Assembly: GCF_014207985.1 (NCBI RefSeq)
Contig: NZ_JACHMI010000001.1
Location: forward strand, 8,849,001 to 8,913,000
Direction: 5' to 3'
Origin: Nonomuraea rubra
Lineage (GTDB): Bacteria; Actinomycetota; Actinomycetes; Streptosporangiales; Streptosporangiaceae
DNA: 64,000 bases
The notes beneath the pieces were generated by a model, which was given only the letters and a program-made list of their open reading frames with translations, had not been told where the DNA came from and did not search any database. A program made the position numbers and the translations under genes. Below are positions 29,501 through 37,488 of this stretch, in pieces; within the stretch, counting starts at the first letter, position 1; every line of letters starts with the position of its first letter.

Positions 29501-30514
29501 GGCTGGGGCGCCGATGGGGGTGATTGCGATACCGAAGACTGGACGAGATTCAAGGACGTCTCTGGATGGCATGCCAAGTCTGACGAGAAGTACCTCATCA
29601 AGGCATCAACTTCCAGTACGATGATCTGTTCCCTCATGCCGTACATCAGAATTTCAAACGATATCTACTCGCTTAAAATTCCCCTGTGGAGCCAAAAGGT
29701 CTACAGCGCGGCGGGGGAAGCCCGGCCCATGGGCGTACGGCGCCACGGCAGTGATGATCCTGGCCCAGAGGGTCTCAAATGGAAGCCGAACTTCCGATGC
29801 GACCGTAAGGTCTTCGGCGCCACCGATCCGGACGTCGAGGACAGCATTGGCGCCTGTATTAACACAAGGTCCAAACGCGTATTTGTCATGTCCAAGACCG
29901 AGGACGGGGAAGAATTCGGCGAGGTCATAGACCATATCGGAGATGCGTTAAACCCGAATAACTCTCAAACCTGGCCGCCGCTCAGGCCAGGCCACGACTG
30001 GACGAAGACCAGCTACCCTCCCACGCGCGATAAGAAAGGTACCGAGCAGAAGAAAATGATACCCGGCAACTGGGCCGCGTCCGCCGCAACCATTGCAGGT
30101 TCGCCGCTGACGCGTGGAGAACCAGGCGTCATCAATAGTGCGAACAGGGCGGCGTTCTCCGGCTTCGAGGAGATGCATATGGATGAGGGCACGACACATG
30201 CAATGCATTGGCTGGCACCGCCATCCTGGCCAAGCCGTCGGTACCACATCAATTACTGCAAGTATTATATGCCGGAGAAGTATACGAAAAAAACCGATGC
30301 GGATGGGCTGCCCTGGGCGGATACGAGAACCGTCGCTTGCGACGAATATCCTTTCGCCGCTTCTACCCAAGGCGCGGCCAATTCCAACGGACATTATTCT
30401 CTGAGAGCTGTGAAATACGCGCACAACAAAGCGCATGGCACGGCACTTAACCAATTCTTCACACGCTTCCACGTTGGGGAAGGCAACAAGTTCTGGGTGC
30501 TCATTGACCCCTAG
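23516..30514 (+). CDS. Large secreted modular protein with NucA/NucB-like DNase C-terminus (candidate polymorphic toxin)
   Basis: A 2332-residue protein from GTG 23516, with AAGGAG at 23501. Residues 1-46 are a long Sec signal peptide ending P-S-W-A before EE, followed by a Pro-rich linker. Then come a DNRLRE-like surface domain with WRRYTS near its end, a Big_5-like Ig domain (PTNEATEVPL to YTWSFTT), the start of a LamG domain (QWTFDEGN), a second DNRLRE-like unit, four tandem Ig-like repeats (about 27061-28490), and a LamG/concanavalin domain (SFTIGAWLRWSDKDGDYTVA). The tip (about residues 1830-2332) ends in ACDEYPFAAST with Asp2276, like the D-E-Y-P-F-A-S-T core of NucA/NucB DNases. The tip DNA is visibly AT-richer than the repeats. 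A secreted contact-type DNase effector is inferred; the downstream gene may be its immunity gene. Confidence 0.8.
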   Translation: MTPDPGQRGLPLTLPRTRRAGLLGRFVTVSIATTVVVGLAAVPSWAEEPTPAPQPSSPQPTAPPPSSENRAVDKVLEAAKSKAAKSGKRVEIPERNTESTTLYANPDGKTLRLELNTQPVRVENADGKGFTPIDTTLVEEAGAIKPKAIAGSLTLSGGQDKALLKSRTANAAAKITAPWVLPEPTLKGNTATYADAYGKGRDLLVAANPTGFEQQIIIRERPTGPVSFRVPVELPSGLSFKKNTAGRPTIVGKDGKTLTEVRPTLIQDAEAADPKAPLDTGRAGKAAVALADDGKTLIFTPDAAFLADPATAYPVTMAAARDDWYEEHTGWQRGGMDTWINDVDYKDSWDTQAQPQIVAGKSYASSIAKRWRGYLQFPNISPGFAGSKVQNADLHLWNYESNDCGTSPGSGITARRITSTWDDLTLHWDRQPSVTSTGADNEPGAYDETCSYAWNLTHSLDEIAQAWVDGATNYGIQLTAGNESDVRNWRRYTSHNAGGCMTAPLEDCKFELHPPILTIDFELPVPPRRETVVISSSDPLTSIPEYEEALTRSVHVPATFDSTAMTGEQVAALDKHRDGEGSFIGTNNLPPALPYPGDTDDTGNSEGEDASSPRVLATEPTNEATEVPLNSQVRVTFSEPVSRPEISVKSAHGDDIQGSIAVDGTEKVATFTPQQALRPGTRYTVDVSEAIDSWENVMTPYTWSFTTLKQAAGQWTFDEGNSRTAADSSGNGHDADLNDTAAWIAGKNGNAISNTPSQARIAASLAAAKQGKQVEVADETTATSITYAQPDGKTFKTEVAAGPVRARQSGAWAPIDTTLAEQGGKLRPKTLAEGAVVEISAGGTDPFVKIAADGKSYALRWPTPLPKPTIKGSVATYTDAAGVGADLVVTALPAGFRHEVVLRQRPAKQMELRIGVEDDGLTLTEGKGGRLLLKGKDKKLVAAGTRPIVLDGGGKDRPAAVKHGEAAGDVVTKDGRTELVVKPDQKFLADAATTYPVRVAAAVTLPLSADVDVSTNDSDVSPAYPGNQYMLAGTVSGGTKARVHLRFDTAGLQGSTVTDATLSMNTIDSHNCGAALANGIQVARLTGAWDPDNLYWANKPALTTEDASTNFKGVNSDCAVYPDTMNWNVTGIAQDWAAGAANHGLVLKSPGEANINNYRVFTSSEDTDFNLPPKLTVTTSGPTSQPAISAPAITPAQSVDGVTVTSSLTPQLAATVADIAGGNLTGQFEVEHDPAATGQGSGQIWAGASAAVASGGQATVSVSAGKLTDGWKIRWRARAVSSSAASAWSDWQSATVDVPNPTVSAFQVTPSQVVNGVTVATSLTPALRATVTDPAAQPVRAEFEVEHDPAATGQGTGQIWAGAVDNVASGAQTSATVPDGKLSDGWKVRWRVRAINTATTVGSPWTDWQSLSVDIPDPVSEPAVGALQITPSEQVDGATVTTTLTPALLAQVIDPAGKPLRAEAEIEHDPAAPDGQGTGQIWTGSADNVPAGTQASIAVPADTLADEWKVRWRARAVSATASSAWSDWQVFTVSLPKPTATGQTITPSKVTDGVTVTTRLTPTLQATVTHPADQPLRAEAEIEHDPAAPDGQGTGQIWTGSVDNIASGTQASLIVPEGKLADGWKVRWRLRAVAGDASSAWSDWQQVTVDVTQPGEEPLAQTARPVIRTDQSFTIGAWLRWSDKDGDYTVAEQKGIHQAPFRLGNSPDHGLVFTFSSADTADATIEGVLSGVEAPVNEWFYLVGVYDTAVKTASLYLNGTVIKTASVSFPTWNADTAMTLGSKMRGDLDEVRIYQRAFNADDVAGMFASAIAPATTGVSTTLREAGSAQAATQTGGFDYQHLSMEQCQVSPAETGYAERDARIREQPYLSCWSSYLYIMDYEEEVDDDGVRRMVKSNLHSSILKTLWELLKDVLTEPFDDDDVLRFRATWTIHSYLGDATGNKVVNGGESNLKPTEMQMFVRVDELAVVDGVGGRVKVSSDKLRGFPMDLLLHTYGWGADGGDCDTEDWTRFKDVSGWHAKSDEKYLIKASTSSTMICSLMPYIRISNDIYSLKIPLWSQKVYSAAGEARPMGVRRHGSDDPGPEGLKWKPNFRCDRKVFGATDPDVEDSIGACINTRSKRVFVMSKTEDGEEFGEVIDHIGDALNPNNSQTWPPLRPGHDWTKTSYPPTRDKKGTEQKKMIPGNWAASAATIAGSPLTRGEPGVINSANRAAFSGFEEMHMDEGTTHAMHWLAPPSWPSRRYHINYCKYYMPEKYTKKTDADGLPWADTRTVACDEYPFAASTQGAANSNGHYSLRAVKYAHNKAHGTALNQFFTRFHVGEGNKFWVLIDP
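27061..28490 (+). repeat. Four tandem Ig-like repeats within the secreted protein
   Basis: Four in-frame units of about 117-120 codons share the frame I-T-P-S-x-x-x-D-G-V-T-V-T, EVEHDPAA or EIEHDPAA, GQIW, then W-K-V-R-W-R-x-R-A and a closing SDWQ strand. Approximate unit starts are 27061, 27415, 27781 and 28125. Units 3 and 4 share long near-identical nucleotide runs, so the repeat number may change by recombination. Confidence 0.8.
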
Positions 30515-30548
30515 GCCGGAGTGGGCATAGCAGCATATCTTATGGGCT

Positions 30549-30583
30549 CCGAGGGGTGGTAGAATTCCAACATCACCCCTCGG
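30549..30583 (+). terminator. Hairpin between toxin and candidate immunity gene
   Basis: CCGAGGGGTG (30549-30558) and CACCCCTCGG (30574-30583) form a perfect 10-base stem with a 15-base loop, 35 bases after the toxin stop. It is followed by a C-rich, not T-rich, tail. It could end or attenuate the toxin transcript before the downstream gene, or protect the transcript end. Confidence 0.5.
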
Positions 30584-30636
30584 GCCCCCCTCTCTCCCCC
30601 GCTTGATCGCGATGCCGGAATCAGGACGTACCTTGA

Positions 30637-31185
30637 ATGAAAATGAACAGTTTTCCTAGCGAGAGCCAGTACCTCCTCCTGATGGAGCTCGGGTTTCAGG
30701 ATTGGTTCAATGCTCGGTGGATAAGCATTGAGGATGTCAACGAGGTAGCCCGGCGACTGCAGGTCTCGGAGATAATAACTAGATGCGACTTGCAGAGCGC
30801 CGTGAGATCGATACCGGCCAGGCCGGAGACAATGCGAGTTTGGATTTCATCTCTTGCCCCTGGCTGGTCTCATATTATTTGTCTCGGCGGCCTGATGCCG
30901 TCCCCCCCTGAGGACCTTACTATCGGTGGTCATCGTCTTTTCGAAATCAACTTTCTCGGGGCGGTTGGCGAGGTGGATTTGCCGTACTACTCCGAGGACG
31001 GGGAAGGCGATGCCGAGGGTCTGGGATTGGAGCGCTACAGAGGTTATTGGGAAGGTCTCGAAATTCTTCCGCCGTCACTAGAAGAAGAGATGGAGATGTT
31101 TCTGACCCTCCTCGGCAGAATCACAGGTAGATTCCTCGACCGCGATTGGGCTTCATCACAGGGGCTGCTATGCAGAGTGCCATAG
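30637..31185 (+). CDS. Acidic hypothetical protein, candidate immunity protein
   Basis: A 182-residue protein (ATG 30637, or in-frame ATG 30643) with no strong ribosome binding site. It is rich in Glu, Asp and Leu, with a segment DLPYYSEDGEGDAEG and a C-terminal helix EEEMEMFLTLLGRITGRFLD, and no signal peptide or membrane span. I do not recognise the family. It begins 122 bases after a secreted protein with a DNase tip, on the same strand and in the same AT-richer block, which is the usual place for a cognate immunity gene of a polymorphic toxin. The immunity role is inferred from position, size and acidity only. The hairpin between the genes leaves open whether it has its own promoter. Confidence 0.6.
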   Translation: MKMNSFPSESQYLLLMELGFQDWFNARWISIEDVNEVARRLQVSEIITRCDLQSAVRSIPARPETMRVWISSLAPGWSHIICLGGLMPSPPEDLTIGGHRLFEINFLGAVGEVDLPYYSEDGEGDAEGLGLERYRGYWEGLEILPPSLEEEMEMFLTLLGRITGRFLDRDWASSQGLLCRVP

Positions 31186-31368
31186 GCCTTACTAAGCAGA
31201 AACTGGTCTACTAGACCGTAGCTCAGTTACTGGCGACGTGATGTAGAGCAGGTCGCGATCGCGGAAGAAGCTGCGCACAAGCTCGGGTGTCGTCTGCCGC
31301 GGTCGACGGCTCGCTCAATCCTGTCCGTCAGCTCCTGCAACAGGCCCAAGACGCCCACGTGTAGGGCG

Positions 31369-32476
31369 TCATAACTCGCGTGCGTGGTTTGAGCTGGGGT
31401 TTCTCCGACCAAGCCATGCGGCTCGGCGATACTCATTGATCACTCCCCCGAGTATCGCGTGGCGTTCGATCCGGCCTTCCATCGGCACCACTACATGCTC
31501 ATCGTGATCGGGTGGTCGCTGTCCACGGCCCTGATGCGGCCGATGCGCGTTGTAGTGATCGAGATACTCGTTCAGAACCACGCGCAGGTGACGTTCACCG
31601 TAGATCAGCATTCTGTCGGTGCACTCGCCGCGTACCGTCCGGATCCAGCGCTCGGCGTAGCAGTTCGCCGTTGGCGTCCGCGGTGGTGTCTTCAACACCG
31701 TGATGCCTACAGCGGCGAACACCTCGTCGGAGAGGGTGGTGAATTTGGCGTCCCGATCGCGGATGAGGAAGCGGAACGACTCTGCTCGCTCACCGAGGTC
31801 GATCAGGAGGTTGCGGGCCTGCTGAGCGGTCCATGCGCCGGTCGGGTGGCTGGTCACGCTCAGGACATGCACCTGTCGCGTGCGGACCTCCATCACGAAC
31901 AACACGTACACGCGCTTCAGAAAGATCGTGTCAACATGGAAGAAATCGCAGGCCAGGAGCCCTTCGGCTTGCGATCGTAAGAAGGACCGCCAGGAAGTGT
32001 CGAGATGTCGGGGTGCCGGACCGAAACGGTGCGAGCGCAGGATGGGCCGCACGGTCGCCTCGCTGACCTGGAAGCCAAGCCGCACCAACTCTCCGTGCAC
32101 CCGTCGATGGCCCCACCCAGGGTTCTCCCGCGCCAGGCGCACGATCAGGTCCCGAAGCTCCGGAGTCGTTCCTGGACGCCCAGGCCGATGCGGGTAGGTC
32201 CAGGCCCGTCGCACGAGGCGACGATGCCACGCCAGCAACGTCGCCGGGGTGACCAGACGATGAGCGCGCAGCACCGCCGGCAACCCACCGGCCCAGCGCC
32301 GCGAGAACGGCCCGATCGGCCCAGTCCGGCTTCGGGCGCCCGACCTGACGCCGCAGCACCGCCACCGCATGACGCAACACCATGATCTCAACGTCCTTCG
32401 ACGCCTGACCGCGGCCCAGCAACATCAGCCAGCCGAACACTCGAAGCGTGAGCAGATAGAGCATGCGGAAAAGCAC
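31369..32476 (-). pseudogene. Integrase-core transposase (IS481/IS3-like), one frameshift
   Basis: Reading leftward from 32476, the first frame gives [18 protein letters not shown] and [18 protein letters not shown], the usual start of this transposase group. Near 32280-32300 the frame shifts to [20 protein letters not shown], followed by [13 protein letters not shown], the rve core ([20 protein letters not shown], then [10 protein letters not shown]) and YNAHRPHQG, and ends in INEYRRAA. All three catalytic acidic residues appear present (D in DFFHVD, D in RDRDAKF, and an E in YAERWIRTV). A single indel separates the two parts. A programmed frameshift is possible but not typical for this group. 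Confidence 0.75.
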
Positions 32477-32487
32477 AAGACGCGATC

Positions 32488-33336
32488 TTGTTTGCAGGTA
32501 CGAAGCTCGTCAAACCACAGGTCAGAGCCGTCGTGGCTGCATTTTTGACGCGGTACAAGATCCCCGACCGCTTCCGGGCCAAAATCTGGATCAGGATCGA
32601 CGGCGCGGGCGCCACTCACGAACGGGTCGAGCATATGAAGGGGCTGAACACCACCCGGCGCACGGTGAGGTTCGCCATCGGCTGGAAGATCACCGATACC
32701 GACGAGGCCGCGATCGCCAAGCAGCCGGACAAGGCGTGGCTGGCCGCCCTGCACCAGGACGGCCAGCTGCACGCGCATGCCGGTGTGGCCGAGCTGACGC
32801 ACCTGGACGAGCGGGCCGCCGTCTGGGGCGTGCGGCTGCTGGTGCGCCGGGTCCGGCCCTCGGCCCGTGACCAGCGCCAGTTCACCGCGCTGGAGCAGCA
32901 CATCGGCTTCAAGTACGTCATTATCGCCACCAACCTCGGATCCCGTGGCCTGCGCGGCATCCCCGGCAGTCACCACGTCCAGTTCATCGATGCCGTGCAT
33001 CGTGATCACGCCGAGGTCGAGAATCGGGTGCGCACGAACAAGGCGATGGGGTTGCGCAACCTGCCGTCCAAGACCTGGAACGTCAACCTCGGCTGGGTGC
33101 TGGCCTGCAACCTCGCCGCGGATCTGGATGCCTGGACACGACTGCTGGGCCTGCATGACGACCGCGAGCTTGCCCGGGCAGAGCCACAGAGGCTGCGTTA
33201 CTGCCTGTGGCACCTGCCGGCCCGGCTGATCTCCCATGCCCGTCGCCGGATCCTGAGGATCCGCGCCACCTGGCCCTGGAAGAACGCCTTCCTGGCCTGC
33301 TGGCAGCGCCTGTGCGCTCTGCCTGCACCCACCTGA
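32488..33336 (+). pseudogene. IS1380-family transposase, 5'-truncated
   Basis: From about 32575 the frame reads IWIRIDGAGATHE, then VENRVRTNKAMGLRNLPSK, NVNLGWVLACNLAADLDAWT and LRYCLWHLPARLISHARRR, the C-terminal two thirds of an IS1380 (DDE_Tnp_1-type) transposase, ending at the usual LPAPT. The first about 200 residues, including the first DDE aspartate, are missing. The left end abuts the start of the leftward integrase-core element, which probably truncated it. Bases 32488-32575 are in frame but not clearly of the same family. Confidence 0.75.
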
Positions 33337-33800
33337 CCAGCCCGAACGCGTCCACGCCGATCCGAAAGGAGTAGCCCCGATCCCAGCGCGGCTCGTGGAA
33401 CCGCCGTCCGAGCGTCTCGGGAAGGTCGTCGTGGCACTCGCCCACAGCGAACGGGACGATCAGGCACAAACCTCCATCAGCCGAATCTGATCAGGAGGGA
33501 CGGCCACCCCGTGAGTCATCGAGGTTAACCCACTCTGATCAGCGCATTTGCGCAGGAGCACGGCTCCCGCATGTCCGATGAGCCCCTTGCCGTCCCCTCG
33601 GACAGACAAGCGGCGGTCCCATGCCGTAGCGTTCACGCGAAAGATGCATCCGTTCTCTGCGAGTTCGTGATCTAGGCAATCCGATCATCGCAGGTCGGAG
33701 GCACCTTTCTCTATTACGATCTCCAGGACGAAATTCCGGTTGAATTGCCGAGGTCTGGCCAGCCACTTCACCCGGTAGTACCCCAGAGACAGTGAACCGC
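33337..33800. other. Intergenic region without a supported gene
   Basis: No start with ribosome binding site is visible. A minus-strand frame (33469 leftward) gives ETLGRRFHEPRWDRGYSF, which has protein-like character but no recognisable family. It may be a remnant between mobile elements. Confidence 0.35.
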
Positions 33801-34120
33801 GTCCCAACCCCAGCGACCTGTCCGACGTCCGGAGCGCGCTCGTCGAGCCTGTGCCGACCGCCTGGCGCGCAGAACGCCGCGACAACGCCCTGAACGTCGG
33901 ACGGCCACCCGAACACTACTGCGCACCATCATGAATGCCATCTCCTACTCAACCGCATCAGCCCTCCCGAATACCCTCCGTGCAAACCGCCTACGCCCAC
34001 TGGCAGGAAGACGACATCTTCGACCAGCTCAGCAGTCTGCTCCGCCGCACCGGGGCTGGACGTGAACCCGAGCCACCGCGTACCGAGAACGGCCGTCGTC
34101 GTACGAAGTGTTCCCTCGCG
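33800..34120 (+). pseudogene. IS5-family transposase N-terminal remnant, degraded
   Basis: Three short pieces in different frames follow the order of an IS5-family transposase start: DLSDVRSALVEPVPTAW and LNVGRPPEHY, then IMNAISYSTASALP, then VQTAYAHWQEDDIFDQL. Normal members read L-S-D-x-x-W-x-x-I-E-P, then G-R-P-P, then I-V-N-A-I-L-Y, then x-x-D-x-x-F-D-x-L. The indels and missing catalytic domain show that it is dead. Confidence 0.6.
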
Positions 34121-34270
34121 CGTGCGCCATATGGAGGACAGTTCCGAAATGAGGTATTTTAGCCCACCACAATACGCTTATGTGGCCACATCATCGTTCT
34201 CTATGACACTGGCTTGTTGAAGGCCAATCTGACTGAGACAATGTGGCGGTCCGCGATCGGGAGGACTCTT

Positions 34271-36013
34271 ATGGCCACCGCTCTCAGCAACGACCAGCGA
34301 CTGCTAGATCGAATCCTGGAAGATCAGCGGAAAGCCCTGGCTCCCGACACGAAGCCGGAAGAGTTCTTCAACTTCTTCGCTGCCGCCAAGGCGCTCTGGG
34401 ATTGGGATCTCGACCTTGACGAAATCAGCGACGGAATCGTGGACGGCGCGCACGACTGCGGCATCGATGGCATCTGGTCTTTCATCGACGGCCGACACAT
34501 CACCGCCGACGTCAAACATTACCTCGGCTCGCGGACCCGTACGATAGATCTGGTCATCCTCCAAGCCAAAACCTCGACTGGATATCAGGAATCCGTACTT
34601 GAGAAGCTTCACTACCATCTCCCGCAGTTGCTGTCGATGGATCGTTCGGAAGAGGAGCTCGCCGAGCACACCAACGCCAAGCTTCTGGACCGGACGCAAC
34701 GTTTCCTGGATATTCTCGAGTCGACCGCCTCATCCTTCCCCCAGGTGAAGGTGCACATCATCTACGCATGCCGGGCGGCTGACGGGCCGCATCCCAACGT
34801 GAAGGCCAAGGGAGATCGGCTGCGACGGGAGATGGAGCAGATAACCAGTCAGACGGAGTGCGTGGTCGAATACCTGACCGCGGCCGACCTTCGCGAGCGC
34901 GCCGGCCGAGGCGCGAAGGAGGTGGCTCATCTGGTCTTCTCGGAAACCCCTATCAGTACCTCTATCGGCGAAGGCTACGCGTGCCTGGTACGACTGGACG
35001 AATACTACAATTTCATCACGTCGTCCAACAATGCGCTGCGCCTTGAACTGTTCGAGTCCAACGTCCGCGACTATGCCGGCAGCACCGCTGTCAACACCGC
35101 GATAGGCGAGACGTTGAAAACGGCTACACGTGAGGACTTCTGGTGGTTCAACAATGGTGTCACCATAGTCGCCGAAGCGGCCCAGATCTCAGGCAAGAAG
35201 ATCGTCATCAGGGATCCACAAATAGTCAATGGCTTGCAGACCAGCCACGAGATCTACAAGTACTTCGAGAACGGCGGCAAGGACCTGGACCGAGCGCTGC
35301 TGGTGAAAATCGTGGTGGCACCGCAGGCCGGCACCACCCGTGACCGCATCATCCGAGCCACCAACAGCCAGACCGCTCTTCCCGCCGGCGCTCTGCGTGC
35401 CACCGAGCAGATCCAGAAGGACATCGAGGAAAGCCTCAACTACCGGGGCGGTTATTATTACGAGCGCCGCGCCAACTACTATCGCAACCAAGGTTACGCG
35501 ATCGACCAGGTTGTCAGCATGGCGCGGCTTGCCCGGGAGATGACCGCGTTCCGCCTCCAGGAGCCGCACACCGCACTTCAGCATTCCGAAGCCCTACTCC
35601 TGGAAGAAAGCCGTTACAGCAGAATCTTCTCCTCATCACACAACCTAGATATCTACCGGCTGACCCTTGATGTGCACTGCCGCATCAGGAAGTTCCTGCA
35701 TGCCTACAGCAAGGACACCCCACTTCTGGGCGAGACGATCGAGAACTGGATCTACCATCTCGCGTACATGTCCTCCTTCACTCTCACTCGCCTGCGTCAC
35801 CCGAACGAGCGGGACCTGCTCAACATCGACCTCGCGCACCTGTCAGATGAGCTTCTGGAGCAGATGACCGGCGCGCTGGACAAGGAGTTCCGGTCGGTGC
35901 TGCGGGTAAACAAGGCCCGGGGCGTCGACCGCATTGCCCGCAGCGCCGACTTCAGTGAGCGCGTCCGGCAGGCCATTATCGGGCAGCGACGTTTCGAGAT
36001 CGCGCGGTCGTAG
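34271..36013 (+). CDS. AIPR-type abortive infection protein
   Basis: A 580-residue protein starting at ATG 34271, chosen because GGGAGG lies 6 bases upstream; the frame is open further, to 34214, without a binding site. The central part carries LFESNVRDYAGSTAVNTAI, then FWWFNNGVTIVAEAA and RDPQIVNGLQTS, the hallmark of the AIPR family (abortive phage infection, PF10592 as I recall). The N-terminal part has GIDGIWSF and later LVILQAK, resembling a degraded nuclease-type core (D and x-Q-A-K). The C-terminal 200 residues are helical. It lies among transposon remnants, which fits a mobile defence gene. It is not obviously in an operon. Homologues cause or modulate phage abortive infection; the mechanism is not readable here. 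Confidence 0.82.
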   Translation: MATALSNDQRLLDRILEDQRKALAPDTKPEEFFNFFAAAKALWDWDLDLDEISDGIVDGAHDCGIDGIWSFIDGRHITADVKHYLGSRTRTIDLVILQAKTSTGYQESVLEKLHYHLPQLLSMDRSEEELAEHTNAKLLDRTQRFLDILESTASSFPQVKVHIIYACRAADGPHPNVKAKGDRLRREMEQITSQTECVVEYLTAADLRERAGRGAKEVAHLVFSETPISTSIGEGYACLVRLDEYYNFITSSNNALRLELFESNVRDYAGSTAVNTAIGETLKTATREDFWWFNNGVTIVAEAAQISGKKIVIRDPQIVNGLQTSHEIYKYFENGGKDLDRALLVKIVVAPQAGTTRDRIIRATNSQTALPAGALRATEQIQKDIEESLNYRGGYYYERRANYYRNQGYAIDQVVSMARLAREMTAFRLQEPHTALQHSEALLLEESRYSRIFSSSHNLDIYRLTLDVHCRIRKFLHAYSKDTPLLGETIENWIYHLAYMSSFTLTRLRHPNERDLLNIDLAHLSDELLEQMTGALDKEFRSVLRVNKARGVDRIARSADFSERVRQAIIGQRRFEIARS

Positions 36014-36122
36014 GTGTCCTTACAGCGCCGCACCATCCCCACGATCAGCGACTCCACCGGCCAAACATGCAGCCCCCCCATACGCTCCAGCAGAAGCCCA
36101 GCCATACGCGGGAGTGTCAACT

Positions 36123-37484
36123 TAACGGCTGATCTTGGTTGTTGAAGTGTTCAGAGGTTGGCAGGGGTGAGGCGGCCTTCGAAGGCGATCTGGAAGGCGT
36201 TCAACGGTGCCTTCCAGCGCATGGTCCATCTTTTGCGGCCCTGTCCGGTGGGATCGAGGCTCATCAGGGCCATGAACACGCACTTCAGGGCGGCGGTCTC
36301 GTTCGGGAAGTGGCCGCGGGCTCGCACGGCCTTGCGGATGCGGGCGTTGACGCTTTCGATGGCGTTGGTGGAGCAGATCACCTTGCGGGTCTCGACGTCG
36401 AAGGCCAGGAAGGGCACGAACTCGGCCCAGCTGGTCTCCCACAGGCGCACGATCGCCGGGTACTTCTTCCCCCAGGTCTCGCAGAACTCATAGAACCGCT
36501 CCAGCGCCGCGTCCTCGGTCGGTGCGGTGTAGACGGGCTTGAGCGCACGTGCGATCTTGTCCCAGTCCTGGCGGGCGGCGTAGCGGAAGGAGTTGCGCAG
36601 CAGATGAATCACGGATGAGGTCTGCACGATCGTGCGGGGCCAGACCGTCTCCACCGCCTGCGGCAGTCCCTTGAGCCCGTCGCAGACCAGCATGAGCACG
36701 TCGTCCACGCCGCGGTTCTTCAGCTCGGTCAGCACCGCCAGCCAGTGCTTGGCGCCCTCACCGCCGTCGCCGGCCCAGATACCCAGGATGTCGCGGTGCC
36801 CCTCGACGGTGACGGCCATGACCAGGTAGATGGGCCGGTTGGCGACGTGACCGTCCCGGATCTTGACGTTGATCGCGTCCACGAACAGGACCGGGTACAC
36901 GCGGCGCGATCGAGCGGCCGGTTCTGCCATTCGGCCATGCCGTCCATGACCTTGTCGGTGATGGTGGAGATGGTCTGCTTGGACACGCTCGCCCCGTAGA
37001 CCTCGGCCAGGTGGGCGGAGATCTCCCCATGGGTCAGCCCCTTGGCCGACAGGGACAGGACCATCTCGTCTACGCCGGACAGCCGGCGCTGCCGCTTGCG
37101 CACCAGCTGGGGCTCGAAGGTGCCCGCCACCGCGCGGCACCCGCACCTCCACGGGGCCGACGTCGGTCACCACGGTCTTGGTGCGGCTGCGTTGCGGCTG
37201 TTGCCGCTGTTCTTCCCGGCCGGATCGTGCCGGTCATAGCCGAGGTGATCGGTGATCTCGCCTTCCAGGGCCGACTCCAGCACCCGCTTGGTCAGCTGCT
37301 GCAGCAGGCCACCCTCACCGGTCAGCTGCAGCCCCTCACTACGGGCCCGGGTCACGAGCATCGAGATCAGCTGCTCGTCCGTCATCGAGCGGTCCGGCTC
37401 GGCAGGCAGTTCGTTCATGGACAGCGACTCCACGGCGGTCTCGGACATCAAGCGTCTCTTCCTTGATCATCAGATCCGCCGTTA
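36123..37484 (-). mobile_element. IS256-family element A, decayed
   Basis: The ends are inverted copies: TAACGGCTGATCT at 36123-36135 and its near-complement AGATCCGCCGTTA at 37472-37484, with one mismatch. The outer flanks do not show a clear target duplication. The right end is only 4 bases from an ISL3 insertion (37489), and the left end lies 110 bases after the AIPR gene. Confidence 0.75.
36151..37451 (-). pseudogene. IS256-family transposase, three frameshifts
   Basis: Colinear pieces in changing frames: the start to DHLGYDRHDPAGKNSGNSRN (37451 to about 37190), then VVTDVGPVEVRVPR to about 37135, then GTFEPQLVRKRQRRLSGVDE and SKQTISTITDKVMDGMAEWQ to about 36905, then VYPVLFVDAINVKIRDG to the end. 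The first catalytic Asp (VDAIN), the second Asp (VCDGLKG) and the Glu (STNAIESVNARIRK) are all in the last piece. Three indels make it inactive. Confidence 0.82.
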
Positions 37485-37488
37485 GTTT

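Noticed and set aside
31369..32476. Programmed -1 frameshift in the integrase-core transposase
   Set aside because: No slippery heptamer with a following structure was seen near 32280-32300; simple decay fits the many other broken elements.
33083..33469. Minus-strand frame near the IS1380 fragment
   Set aside because: Most of it is antisense to the transposase; the short protein-like start could not be assigned.
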